Assembly (NCBI GenBank): GCA_029204225.1
Contig: CM055106.1
Span: 20,498,959-20,562,958, forward strand
Length of the DNA: 64,000 nt
Origin: Diphasiastrum complanatum
Lineage: Eukaryota > Streptophyta > Lycopodiopsida > Lycopodiales > Lycopodiaceae
Direction: 5' to 3'
Part shown: positions 1 to 10,516 of the stretch, piece by piece
Position numbering within the stretch: the stretch's first letter is position 1
Layout of the letters: each line of letters starts with the position of its first letter
The notes under the pieces: model-generated
Told to the model about the DNA's origin: nothing
Database searches by the model: none
What the model saw: the letters and a program-made list of their open reading frames with translations, nothing else
Translations under genes and position numbers: made by a program

Positions 1-1012
1 AGAAGAAGCAGAACTTTCAGAAGAAAGGCAAAGGCAAAGGGAAGAACTCAAAGCAAAGCTTGGAGCAGCAGGTGTCCAAGTTACAGGTTGGAGAGGAGTC
101 AAGCACCAATTCCTCATCTACACCCAAGAGGAAGGGTAACTGCAACCATTGTGGCAAGTATGGGGAATGCAGGAAGAGGCAAAGTGATCAGAAGAAGGAA
201 AAGAACCAGCAAGGTCACTTTATTGACAAAGTTGCAGGGGAGGAGCAATCTGGTGCGTTAGATCTATTCACCGCAGCCCTATCATCTGAATCCACGTTTG
301 GTGGATGGTACATTGACTCTGGAGCCTCAAAGAACATGACACCTCATAGACATTGGTTCAACACCTATGAGGAGACAGGAGATGGTCAGCAGGTATGCCT
401 TGGAGATAACTCTACACATGAGGTGAGGGGCAAAGGCACAGTTCCAGTGCAGCTATCATCAGGTGAGGTGAAGGTAATCAAGAGTGTGTTGCATGTACCA
501 GGGTTGGCTAAGAACTTGCTATTTGTTGGTGCCCTTACCAAATAGAACATGCTGGTAGAGTTTGACAAATCTACATGTTTGGTAAAAGACAAAGATCAAA
601 GCTTCAAGGTGGTAGCCAAGGGAATGCAAGAAGCGGGTCTTCACAAGCTTTACACAACCATTCCTAGCCAAGAGGCGTTGTCAGTAGGGGATACTAATCA
701 GGACAAGCTTTGGCATGAGAGGTATGGTCATTTGAGCTATCAAAATTTACAAGTTTTGGACAAGCACAATATGGTAGTAGATCTTCCTAGCATTAAGTCT
801 TCTTCAGATACATGTGAGGCTTGTGCACTACGAAAGCAACAGAGGCAAAGGTTTTCCAAAGGGAAAAGCTACCAGGGCCAAGGGCATCTTGAGCTTGTGC
901 ATTCAGATTTGTGCGGTCCCATGCAGACCAAATCAGTAGGGGGGGGTCATGACCTTCGTAAATGATTTCTCACGGAAGGTATGGGTCTATTTTCTGAAGC
1001 TGAAATCTGAAG
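1..1012 (+). pseudogene. Copia-type retrotransposon fragment (gag end, protease, integrase start)
   Basis: This is a piece of a Ty1/Copia polyprotein that enters from the left window edge. A basic gag tail is followed by a damaged CCHC zinc knuckle (CNHCGKYGEC; the spacing and the histidine are lost) near 140-175. The protease active-site motif WYIDSGASKNMT lies near 305-342, followed by the usual LGDNSTHEV and VLHVPGL segments. After a stop at 543-545 the frame resumes with the GAG-pre-integrase motif LWHERYGH (about 708-731), the CEAC zinc residues and HSDLCGPM. A run of seven or more G near 939-946 shifts the frame; NDFSRKVWVYF then continues to about 1012, where homology ends. The stop, the frameshift and the truncation make it non-functional. 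Family assignment is secure from motif order. Confidence 0.85.
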
Positions 1013-1342
1013 CGTTACGCCCTCCTCTCTCTCTCTCTAGCAATTCATTTCTTCTTCTAACTTTTGGTGTTGTAAGGTGCTTATGCAATTCTCCTTGTAT
1101 GTGATGTTTTTCATAGCTAAGTTTCTCAAGCTTTCATAGTTGATCTAGTATTGAAGTTAAGATACTCCATAGTTGCATCTTGCAAATCATCAATGGTACC
1201 ATACTCCAGTCTGCAGTGAGTTCAAAGGCGGAATCCAAGAGATTACATTGCATGCCTATGACTCGATTTAAAGGGAATCCTAGTATGCTTTTCAAGGATG
1301 CAGCTATGACAGACAGGGAGGTCGACTTTGTCAGATGAATAG
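1013..1342. other. Unassigned 330-bp stretch between Copia and LINE fragments
   Basis: It starts with a short CT run (1021-1039). I see no convincing coding pattern on either strand and no terminal repeat. It may be eroded retrotransposon sequence. Confidence 0.3.
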
Positions 1343-1974
1343 TTGAGATCAAGTGCTAGAGATCATTTAGACATACATGCATTGGGACAGGCAGGTTTCC
1401 GCTCTCATTATTCTACCATTGACCATATCTTCACACTTCGAGCTTTGATTGAGGAAGCTAAGTACAAGAAGGAGAGGGTTTACTGTTGTTTTGTGGACTT
1501 CAGGAAAGCCTTTGACTCTGTACCATGCTCCCTGCTCATTCAGAGACTTCGCGACCTTGGCTTCTCCACGGATATTGTTCTGGCAGTGATGGCTCCTTAT
1601 GAGCTGGTCTTGGGATGTTTTACGACATGGCAGTGGCATCTCTGACAACATTTGGACCACCATTGGGGTGGAACAGGGATGCTCCCTTTCACCGGTTCTT
1701 TTTGGAATGTACATTGACGAATTAGAGCGAGTCATCTCACAGTGTGGCGGAGTTGACTTGGCACCATATTGATTGATGATGTGGTACTAATATCCTCGAC
1801 CAGGGAGGGATTACAGAGGCAGCTGGATTGTTTACAGGGATTTTGTACCAGATGGGGATTGGGGTTGAACACTGCGAAGACCAAGGTTATGGTCTTCAAC
1901 ATTTCTCGAGCTTTCATGCAGTGCCAGGAGCTCACCCTAGATGGACAGGCCTTAGAGGTAGTTTCTTCTTGCTT
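1343..1974 (+). pseudogene. LINE (non-LTR) reverse transcriptase fragment
   Basis: The translation shows the non-LTR reverse transcriptase core in order: QAGFRSHYSTIDHIFTLRAL, then FVDFRKAFDSVP (the first catalytic aspartate block), then in another frame GVEQGCSLSPVLFGMYIDEL, then IDDVVLIS in place of the (Y/F)ADD box, and finally LGLNTAKTKVMVF. The frame changes near 1600-1625 and again before 1770, and the second catalytic motif reads I-D-D. There is no endonuclease domain upstream, so this is a 5'-truncated and frameshifted copy. The right end stops abruptly near 1974, where a Copia element in the opposite orientation begins, so a rearrangement or insertion joins the two. Confidence 0.85.
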
Positions 1975-4097
1975 CTTACCATAACAAACTTCATAAGGGA
2001 TTAATACCTTCAAGGCTTTAGTAGGACACCAATTACTAATGTAAGCCACCGTTATAACCGATTCAGCCCAAAACTTGTGAGGTAGGCCCTTTGCCTTGAG
2101 CATGCATCGAGCCATCTCCATGATAGTGCGATTCTTCCTGTCGGCAACACCATTTTGTTGAGGTGTGTAAGGGGTTGTCATTTGATGATGGATACTTTGC
2201 TTTGAAGATAAGTACCGAACGTATTCTTTATATATTCCCCTCCTTGGTCGGTACGTAAGATCTTCAAAAAGTGCCCAAACTGATTTTCTATCATTGCTAG
2301 AAAATCCTTAAATTGTTGAAAAACTTCAGAGTTTGCCTTCATAGGATAAATCCATGTAAATCTTGAAAGGTCATCAATAAATGTAAGAAAGTACTTACAC
2401 CTTCCAATGGATTCGTTCCTCATTGGACCACATACATCACTATGAACCAAATCAAATTTGCCATCAACTCTAATAGTTCCATCAATTGGAAAAGCTTGCC
2501 TTTGAAATTTTCCAAGTATGCATCCTTCGCATACATGTCCTTCGGGATGCTCAATATTAGGAATGTCTTCAACCATATTGAATCTCTTCAACATCTTCAA
2601 GCTAGCAAAGTTGAGATGTCCAAACCTAGCATGTCATAATTTAGCCAACTCCAAAGAATGTGAACTTGATGCAACAAGACAAAAAGATGATGAAGCTCTT
2701 CGCTCATAGGTATCCATAAGGAACAATCCACCACGTAATGTTCCTGAAGCAATGATCATAAGAGATCTCTTTAGGTCTTTAATAAGACATTTGTCTTCTT
2801 TGAATTCCACAACCAATCGTTGGTTCATAATTGTAGACACCGAAATGAGATTTTTTTTTATTTTTGGAACATAAAGTACATTACGAACGTACTTCTCCTC
2901 ACCATTGGGTAGATAATGGGTTGTGAAGACTTCTTTGTGATAAGTCATATGGCGTGTGGCATCGCTATCAATCACCCAATCAATAGATGAAAAGACAACA
3001 ACTTGTAAAGCTGAAGATGAGCTATTTTCTGCTGAAAAACCAACAAGATTTGAAGTGGCAGAAATCTCATCTTGAGGAGAGATGAGATTATTAGTGACAA
3101 AAGCACAATCATTATTGAAAAGACTATCCTCCTTTCCAAATTGTTGTTCCAAAGTAATGATTGCGGTACTTGTATCGTTACCTTTCTCTTTTTCCTTTGC
3201 AAGCCTCTTCCTACATTCTTTGATGTGATGCCCAAACTTCTTGCAATAGTGGCACTTACCCTTCTTTCCAAAGCCTTGATCTTGAGCTTCCTTAGATTTT
3301 TTATCATCTTTGGAAGTTTTAAAAGAAGGCTTCCCTTTCCACTTGCCTTCGCCTTTGCCTTTTGCAAAGAAAGCTTGGTCTTCTTGTTCACCAAAGTTGA
3401 TCCTTGTTTGCTCTTCTTGAAGAAGTAAGCCAACAAGTTCGTCGAAGGAGATTTGCTGTCCCCTAAGAGAAATGCTCAATGATGACACAAATGGAAGGTA
3501 AGAATAAGGAAGAGAGTTGAGAGTAATAGATACAAATTGTGAGTTCTCAATCACCTCATCAATACTAAGACGCTCCTCTCGAAGATCCTTGATCTTCGTC
3601 AAATGGTTTGTAAGCAAATCATCTTCTTGAATCTTCAAGATAGAAAGTTGATTTTGAAGATATACCACTTTTGCCACATTCTTTACCTGAAACATCTTGG
3701 CAAGAGTCTCCCAAGCACTTTTGGAAGTCTTGCATGATCTAATATGAGGAAGGATAGATCTCTTCACTGATAATGCAATGACAGAATGTGCTTGTGCATC
3801 TCGTCGATCCCACTTCTTCTGCTCATCGGAAGACACCTCCGTAGATGATGAAGTAGTTGTTCTAGATGGTGTAATAGGTGCCAAGGTAGGTGGCCTCTCT
3901 TCGTCACCATTAACTACTTCCCACAAACCTTTAGCAATTAGAAGGTTCTTCATCATGTGGGACCACAAGGAATAGTTTGTGCCATCTAGCCTATCTTCAT
4001 TACATAAAGAACCAATAGACTCCAATTCTTTAGCCATAACAGAAAAATCAGCTTGTAGTAGATAGGAAATAGACTTTCCAAGACAAAATCTACTCAA
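1975..4097 (-). pseudogene. Copia retrotransposon gag-protease-integrase, 3' truncated
   Basis: Reading from 4097 downward, the first frame (about 487 aa) holds a UBN2-type gag (LDGTNYSLWSHMMKNLL near the start), a CCHC knuckle CHYCKKFGHHIKECRKR, and the protease motif, which reads WVIDSDATRHMT: the invariant D-S-G is D-S-D. The frame stops at 2634-2636 where the usual LWHARFGH would be; TGG has become TGA, and the same frame continues at once with HARFGHLNF, the CEGC zinc residues, HSDVCGP and RTDQGGEY. A frameshift near 2180 leads to PYTPQQNGVADRKNR, in which the catalytic glutamate of the integrase D-D-E triad is aspartate. Homology ends near 1975 after YEVCYGKK. Reverse transcriptase and RNase H are absent. 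The element is dead. Confidence 0.9.
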
Positions 4098-4628
4098 AGG
4101 GCAGCAACCTCAAAGCTGAAATTATGAGCACAATAGATTGCAATACTCCACATGCAATTGCTCAACAAGTAATGAAATAGGTAGCTGATTTTTGCACAAA
4201 AAACAGAATGCTCACAAATAGGTAGACTTCAAATGAAGCCAAAACCAAAACCATAAATTTGTGGCTAAAAAGAGTGCACACTATGTGCATATAGAGTTGA
4301 TGGTAGCGCCCTACTCCAAGCTCACCAACAGGGACATTTCAACAAGAAATGTGTCCAAAACACATTATCTTCATTTAAGAAGTAAATCTGAAATTTTCAG
4401 CATGTCATTGAGTCAAAATCACATGCAATTGGTTTGAGCATGGGCACCCTACTGCTATCTCTCAAATAGGTGAAGGTGCCCTTCAATTTCCTGCAATTTC
4501 TTCCAAAAAAGTTATAAGAAGATGAACAGATTCTTCTCCTGCAACATCTTGATAATTTTCTACAACCAAAAAGGGAAGAAGATAGCTTCCTATTGGGCGC
4601 CCTCCTGCAAGTAATATGATCACCTAAA
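4098..4628 (-). other. 5' untranslated leader of the minus-strand Copia element
   Basis: This lies between the gag start and the primer-binding site of the element at 1975-4097. It has no coding signal. An apparent reading frame that begins inside the primer-binding site is incidental. Confidence 0.6.
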
Positions 4629-4641
4629 GGCTCTGATACCA
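4629..4641 (-). promoter_or_regulatory. Primer-binding site (tRNA-iMet type) of Copia element
   Basis: The minus strand reads TGGTATCAGAGCC, complementary to the 3' end of plant initiator tRNA-Met, the usual Copia primer. It abuts the 5' LTR. Confidence 0.85.
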
Positions 4642-4990
4642 TGGAGGAAATAGAAGCCTAAGGATCCAAAATCTTAACTATTCAATCACACAAAGCATTC
4701 TCAGAAGAAAGAGAGAGATAGCTAGAAACCCTCTTGTAGAGACTCTAGTCCAAGATAATTATCTAACTTCATGACTATTGGCTATCCAAATACTTGACTA
4801 TTGACTATCCAACTTTCTATAAGTTACATAGAAAGAATAAGGTACCTTCAATATGTCAAGTTGGGATACTTAATGTCACAATTAGGCCTAGTGGACCCAT
4901 GAGTCCCTACCAAGTTAATTTCATACTAACTTAGCTAACTCTAAGTTTAGTAGGCCTAATATAATAAATGACCATGGTTACACAACTCTC
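4642..4990 (-). repeat. 5' LTR of minus-strand Copia element (outer end uncertain)
   Basis: The LTR boundary is fixed next to the primer-binding site, with TG at 4642 on the plus strand (CA on the element strand). The outer end is not clear; I place it near 4985-4990 because character changes there. The matching 3' LTR is missing because the element is truncated at 1975. Confidence 0.55.
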
Positions 4991-5078
4991 GACCTTTTGA
5001 GTCAAAGTAACCTATGGTAATGTAATCAGTTCCATTTTCAATCGAACAAGGGCATGGAAAAGACATTAATTAAGCTTC

Positions 5079-5135
5079 TTCTTCTTCTTCTTCTCTCTCT
5101 CTTCTCTCTCTTCTCTCTCTCTCTCTCGCGCGCGC
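5079..5135. repeat. CT-rich microsatellite ending in CG repeat
   Basis: The run consists of (CTT)n, then (CT)n, then CGCGCGCG. Confidence 0.8.
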
Positions 5136-6020
5136 ACACATTTCCCCATTCATTTATTAGCTCAATCCCTATTTTCAGTTTGGGTTTTTGGCACTTGTAT
5201 ACACTTTATTTCTTCTTGCAGCCAGAGTCATAAAGAGGTCTAGTTCATTTAATAATTTGCTTATGGGACAAATGCAAGGCCCGTGTGTCACTTTTGGAGT
5301 GTGACCGACCAAATTGTCGCCTGCTAGTCACCACACACTAGGGTTTTTGAAAAAACTGATGTTTCTGAAAAAACCCTAATGGGCAACGTGGCACCCGCAT
5401 CGTGTGTTACAAGAATCACCCTTTTCTCCACTACAAAGGTAAATCCTTTCTCTCTCTCTCTCTCTTCCCTCTATCGTTAGCTCTCCTCAGCTCTAGGGTT
5501 TTTTCCCATTTAAATCACAAGCCCTAACATCACTTTAGGGTTTCAGTTTATGGTTTCTGAGCACTTGGTTTATCGTTAATTGCGCAATGAAATAAGTACA
5601 GCTAGCTACATAAATAAGTTAGTTCCTTTTAAGCCGTGCTAGTGACACAAATGCATAGCCCACGGGGCATATGAGTGGAAACCGACATCGGCAGGTCGCT
5701 AGACAGTACTGTGCCGTCGCCAGCACTCAGAAACCAGCTCTCTCTTACTCTCTCTCTCTCTCTCTCAAGCTCTAGATTGCTCAAAGTTCCTTTCAATCTA
5801 CTTGCACAGCAGCCTCGTATAAATACATTCAGTTTCCTTAACAAAACAGCAGAGAAGAACGCACCTCAAAGAGCAGGCCCAAAAATGGAGGTAGAAAGAA
5901 GCCTGCAACCCATTTTAACAAATTAAATTTGAATCCATTTGAAGGCTACAGAAGCTTTTGCTTCTTAGACACGCTTATTATTTATCAACCAAAATACCCT
6001 GAAGAGCTCCCGCTTTGCAC

Positions 6021-6191
6021 GATCCAACCTCACAGAATGAGAACGGCTTTGCTTCTTGAATTTTCAGTGCAAATCCTGCTCGCTTGCCGCTTCAGTTGAA
6101 GATTTGCTTGCTTGCATAATCCAACTTCACAAGACGGAAACAGCTTTGCTCTTTGGATCAACACTGCAAATCTTGCTTGCTTGCTGCTTAG
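6021..6191. repeat. Diverged tandem duplication, ~98-bp spacing
   Basis: ATCCAACCTCACA.GA..GAACGGCTTTGCTC-type sequence occurs at 6021 and again at 6119, each followed about 45 bp later by TGCAAATC(C/T)TGCT(C/T)GCTTGC. Function is unknown. Confidence 0.6.
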
Positions 6192-7164
6192 ACAAGCTTC
6201 ACCGAGAATGCTCTCGGCTTTATTGGCTCCAATGAAATCTGACTTGCTCAGAAAATGCAGGCGACCGCGCCATCACTCCACAGATTGACTTGAACAACGA
6301 TAATATTATGCTTCCGCCATGCCTTCGCTAGCATGCCTTCCTAAGAAGAAAGAGAAGAGAGAAGACGAGAGAAAGAGAGAGAAGGCGAGAGAGGAAGAAA
6401 CAAATGCCCCCCCCCCCCCCCCACCCCCAAATGGCAAGTTCTGTGCCTTTGGGTGCACCACACTGGAATTGTGCCATGTGTCCATGTTGCCCGCCAATAA
6501 ATGGGTGCTCGGAAAAAATTTGTTGTGGGCATCAGCGCAAATTTTTTGGGCACCAGGGCAAAATTTTGATAGCACCCTGGATTTTTCAGGCACCAGCGTG
6601 CACTCCCGCATCCACACAAGGAGATTGTTTTAGTTTTCAGTTTTATGAGCCACAAAACATCCCTCTGATTGCTTATGGAATATATGTTTTTGGCTCAACG
6701 AAGCGCCATCTCATCAGGCAACCAAAAATTTTCAAGAAAAAAAAATGTGTGGCTGGAAGTGTGCCGGGCTCAAACGCCCGATGTGCCTCCAAAATACGAG
6801 GCCCCGCCAAGGGTGTAGAACACCTTGACCGAACTGCTTTACTTGAAGCAAAAAGATAAAAAATTATTATGATCCTTTGAAAGTGAGGTGTTGACTTTTC
6901 ACTCCAACACGTGCTTGTGTCAACTTTCTTTAACAAAGACTTCTTCTAGAAAACTATAGTTGTTCTTATCATATTCGCACGAATTATTGCATCATTTTTA
7001 CAAGTATTGTAGTTTTATTTTCAAAATTGGTTGAAGAGCTTCTCAAACACTTCTTTAAAGACGATCCTTGTTTGCTAAAATATAGACAAAGAGCACTAGA
7101 ATCTCATTGTTGGTATATTGCCTTAGGTGCTTCACAGCATATCACCTCTCAAAAATAGCGGTTC

Positions 7165-8110
7165 TTCGCATTTAAACATCAACCTTGGAGATTCCAGCTC
7201 AAATAAGGTTCCAAGCCACTGTACAACTCGACTTTCAAAATGGCATTTAAAGACCAATTTTTGATGTATTGTATATATTCCTTGGCTCCTCAAGAATTTA
7301 ATATCCATTGGCAAAATTGTTGACCAAGGTAACATTGTTAAATTCAATGCTAAGTGTGTGAGTTCTAATGATGATAGTGCTATTCTTTTAAAAATTGGGT
7401 ATGAGTGCTTGTACACCTTGTGTTATTATTCTGTCCTATATTCAAATGAGAAGCCAATTCTCTTTATAGAAATAAAATGTGGTTGTACTGACTTGGACAT
7501 TTGAATATGAGGTCCATTTTGTACATGTACCATAATTTCTTGGTCAATGGCCTACAAGTTTTTACTTCATCACCAACTCCTTGGTCAATGGCCTACAAGT
7601 TTTTACTTCATGACCTAGCAAGTTTTCTTGTGAGTATTGCATTTTTTGTGAGAATGCTAAAATTAAACTTCCCAACAATCATCAAGAACCAAAGGCATTT
7701 TAGATCTTGTAAACTTTGATATGTGCGACTGCATGTAGACTCCATGATTTGGAGGAGCTACATGGTTTATCACATTTATTGATGGTTATTTGGCAATTAT
7801 ATCTATACAAAATAATATATGAAGCTTGTCAATGCATACAAAAATCTATAGCTAAATTTGAAGTTCAAAATAGAAAGAAGTTTAAAGCACTTCAAACTCA
7901 TGGAAGGGAAAAGTTCATTTCTATTGAGATGAATGACTATTTCTTGAATTAATGGCAATAAATTTTAATTCACAGCCAATTGTTCTCCTCAACAGAATGA
8001 CATAATTGAAATATAAGATGGAGCCCTTATAGAAGTTGTCAGCAAAGTTGCCCCCGAAGCTTTGGGCTGTAGCTATAGATACAATGCTAGGTGCATGTCC
8101 AACATAGAGG
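7165..8110 (+). pseudogene. Ancient Copia remnant (protease tail to integrase core)
   Basis: No long frame survives, but reading across frames recovers the Copia order. LGDSSSNKV (about 7180-7210) corresponds to LGDNSSHKV. Next come VLYIPWLLKNLISIGKIVDQG (about 7262-7330), EYCIFCENAKIKLP (zinc region, about 7633-7675), DLVNFDMCDCM for the ELVHSDLCGPM block, FGGATWFITFIDGY (about 7752), FEVQNRKKFKALQTHGREK (about 7858-7915), and SPQQNDIIEI (about 7983-8015) for SPQQNGVVER. At least four frame changes and several stops are needed. Inside it, 7539-7611 holds a direct 32-bp duplication. This is the most degraded mobile-element copy in the window. Confidence 0.7.
7539..7611. repeat. 32-bp direct duplication, 41-bp spacing
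   Basis: CTTGGTCAATGGCCTACAAG followed by TTTTTACTTCAT occurs at 7539-7570 and again at 7580-7611 without mismatch that I can see. Confidence 0.9.
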
Positions 8111-9240
8111 ATTTGGAATAATCTAAAAAATTAAGATATAGATTTTTAATAACATTTTTAAATTTGTGCATATTCTAAATTAATCAATTTAAAACAAAAT
8201 CATTAAACATAAAAACACTAAAATCAACAAGAAACGATTATTATACTAATTTGCAAAAAGTATTTAATAACAAATATTTTAAAATATTAAAACTTCTTTG
8301 TTTGAAAGAGCTTGTTTAAAAATAATAATTTCTTATAGATATAATATAAACTCAAATCAAAATTCATTAAAGATTTTATTTTTTAAAAATGATAATTTGT
8401 AGATATTCACAAAGGTCAGCAAAATATAAACACTCATATATATTCAAACTGATTACTATTTTAAATAAAATTATTTTACATATCTAATTAATATGACTTT
8501 TAGAAATATTACAATTTTTTATGAAAAAAGTCTTATTGTTAATATCATAATTTAAAATTGGTCATCCTATTAATATATTTTAAGATTTTAAAAATAGAAT
8601 GAATTCTATTTATATTCATTAATTGTTTGAGAATATGGTTTTAAATAAATATTAAACTATAATTTTGCAATAACATTCTTCAAAATATTATTATGATCAT
8701 TTAATATTTATCATCAAAACATTCATCATTTGGCAGTTGTAATCTCATATAAACATTCACCAAAATATTTTACTAAAAATATTACTTTACTTTGAAGATT
8801 AAAATTCAGACATTTTCAAACATTTCAAATAAAAAATACGATTAAATTTTTTTAGCTAATTTAAAAATTTCAAGACAAAAGTGTGAGATTCAAACAAAAT
8901 TTGTATAGTAATAAGATAATCATGTATACTATATCCAAAAATTATCAAGATCATTAATGTCTTTTGTTTGTCTAGAGTAGCCTCAGTAGAGGCAGTGGCA
9001 ACGTCTTGCACAATTTATTCTGCAGTTAAAATATTATAATCTTGGACTAAGACCTTTGTAAATTCTCTGTGTCACCAACTTTCTTACTAGCGGGATGTTG
9101 TAATTCTTTCGACAAAGGAATTATAGAGTCTTCATTGTTTGATGATTTTTCTACCTTTGTTAATTCATGACAAAATAGAAAGAGATTTTATTCGTATTTT
9201 TACAGATTTTAATAAGATAAAATCTAAATCTACAACAATA
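8111..9240. other. Very AT-rich interval without genes
   Basis: A and T dominate throughout (many TTTAAAATATT-like runs). I found no coding, RNA or terminal-repeat signal. Confidence 0.6.
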
Positions 9241-9287
9241 ATATGTCTATCTTTTTTACAGCATATGTGTTGGTGATGCCGCTACCC

Positions 9288-10221
9288 CTAAACAAATCCA
9301 ATACCCAATCTGCAGGGTGCAATCAATTCATCTTCCTTCTTGATCAAACAAGCATCACCAACAAACTCCACATTGAATTCCTTGTCAAGCATTTGACTCG
9401 CACTAAGAAGACTCTTAGTGATAGATGGAGTAAACAAAACATCCTGCAAATTCATGTTCCTATCAATAGAGAGGGAAATAAGAAATGTGCTAATCTCTTT
9501 GATGCACACTCACCACCATTGGCCGTGTAGGTCACCTTTTTGTCACCTTCAAATGCCATCAATAATACATAATACTCCTCATGAAATGTCATATTTGATA
9601 TAGCTCCACTATGAATCCACCAAGGATCAATATCTCCATGATTAGACATAACAAAAGCATTATTTGACAATTGTTCATCAACACCATCTTTATCAAGAGT
9701 TAGATTGGTTTGCTTCTCACCTTGATCTCTTTTCATCTTGAAACAATCACTAACAAAATGTCTTTTGACTCCACAATGAAAACATTTTAGCTTGGATCTG
9801 TCTTTCTTCTTGCAAACAAAAGTAGAAGGCTCACCTTCATCTTGCCCTTTTGACCATTTGCCTTTGCCCTTGCCTTTGAACTTGTCTTTAATGAACATTG
9901 CTTCCTCCTCTCCAACTTGAGATGTAGAAGATGCTTCTCCTCTTGCTTTGAGTCTAAACTCTTCAGCCACCAAGACTTCTTGCAAGTCCTCCATACTTGG
10001 AAATTTCTTTTGAATAGCAAAGCTTTGCACCAAGTTAGCATGATCATCCAACAAGCCATTAAGAATAACTTGAACAAGCTCCACATCCTTAATGCTTTCA
10101 CTAATACATGCTAATTCATCATTCAAAGCTCTAACTTTCAAAACATGAGCACTTTCATCCTTATTTTGAAAATTTTGAAAATTTTGCCTCCTTATGGTTA
10201 GAACCCTAGATGTAGACTTGC
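9288..10221 (-). pseudogene. Copia gag-protease fragment with mutated protease
   Basis: From 10221 downward the gag segment reads KSTSRVLTIRRQNF, then LNDELACISESIKDVELV and ILNGLLDDHAN, a basic linker, and an intact CCHC knuckle (CFHCGVKRHFVSDC) near 9780. The protease motif is WWIHSGAISNMT: the catalytic aspartate has become histidine. A frameshift near 9500 is followed by VLFTPSITKSLLSASQMLDKEF, the normal continuation. The N-terminal gag is cut at 10221 exactly where an unrelated LTR begins; the 5' leader, PBS and LTR of this element appear beyond that insertion (13774-14650). The gag is closely related to the copy at 53149-54577. Confidence 0.85.
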
Positions 10222-10222
10222 A

Positions 10223-10502
10223 TGTACAGTATATTTTTGACGACACTTGCTATACTCAGGGGCATGTCTAGAGTTTGTCAGTCTTTTAGCCCATGTTGGG
10301 CCTATTAGTTAGACAAGTGTCTATATCTCAATGTGTTGACACTTGTCGAGCCCATGCATATTGGGGCTTTTACTATATGTACAGTTTTCTCATTGTAATC
10401 AATAACTTTTGTTGTGCCATCTATGAGAGCCTGTGAGGAGTGGCTATGGTGATTGTGTGATGTGATCTGCATACTGCACTAGATTCTATCGTAATTTCAA
10501 CT
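10223..10502 (+). repeat. 5' LTR (possibly truncated) of nested element without coding capacity
   Basis: This ~280-bp sequence is repeated at 13496-13773 in the same orientation with roughly 20 differences by eye. It starts TGTACAGTATATTTTTGACG and contains CTATATGTACAG (TATA-like). It ends a few bases before a primer-binding site. Because a good polypurine tract lies ~200 bp before the matching part of the 3' copy, the true LTR may be longer and this copy shortened at its left end. Confidence 0.8.
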
Positions 10503-10503
10503 T

Positions 10504-10516
10504 GGTATCAGAGCGG
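10504..10516 (+). promoter_or_regulatory. Primer-binding site of nested LTR element
   Basis: TGGTATCAGAGCG follows the 5' LTR, of the initiator-tRNA-Met type. Confidence 0.8.

Larger units (their letters stand above)
4991..7160. other. Gene-free interval with CT-rich runs and diverged duplications
   Basis: I see no protein with recognisable motifs here. The interval contains CT microsatellites (about 5079-5135, 5446-5465, 5745-5766), a C run at 6406-6422 that creates a spurious poly-proline frame, a T/A-rich inverted repeat around AGGGTTTTT at 5340-5388, and two diverged duplications. One pairs about 5258-5330 with 5640-5702 (both have AAATGCA.AGCCC and a TCG(C)CT.GCTAG-like tail). The other pairs 6021-6094 with 6119-6191. 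Confidence 0.5.

Noticed and set aside
4397-4642. Minus-strand frame starting MVSEPLG
   Set aside because: Its ATG overlaps the LTR/PBS junction (CATGGTATCAGAGCC on the minus strand); it is the Copia leader, not a gene.
6306-6859. Overlapping frames on both strands with poly-proline or poly-glycine
   Set aside because: They arise from the C run at 6406-6422; no domain, no start context, no homologous block elsewhere.
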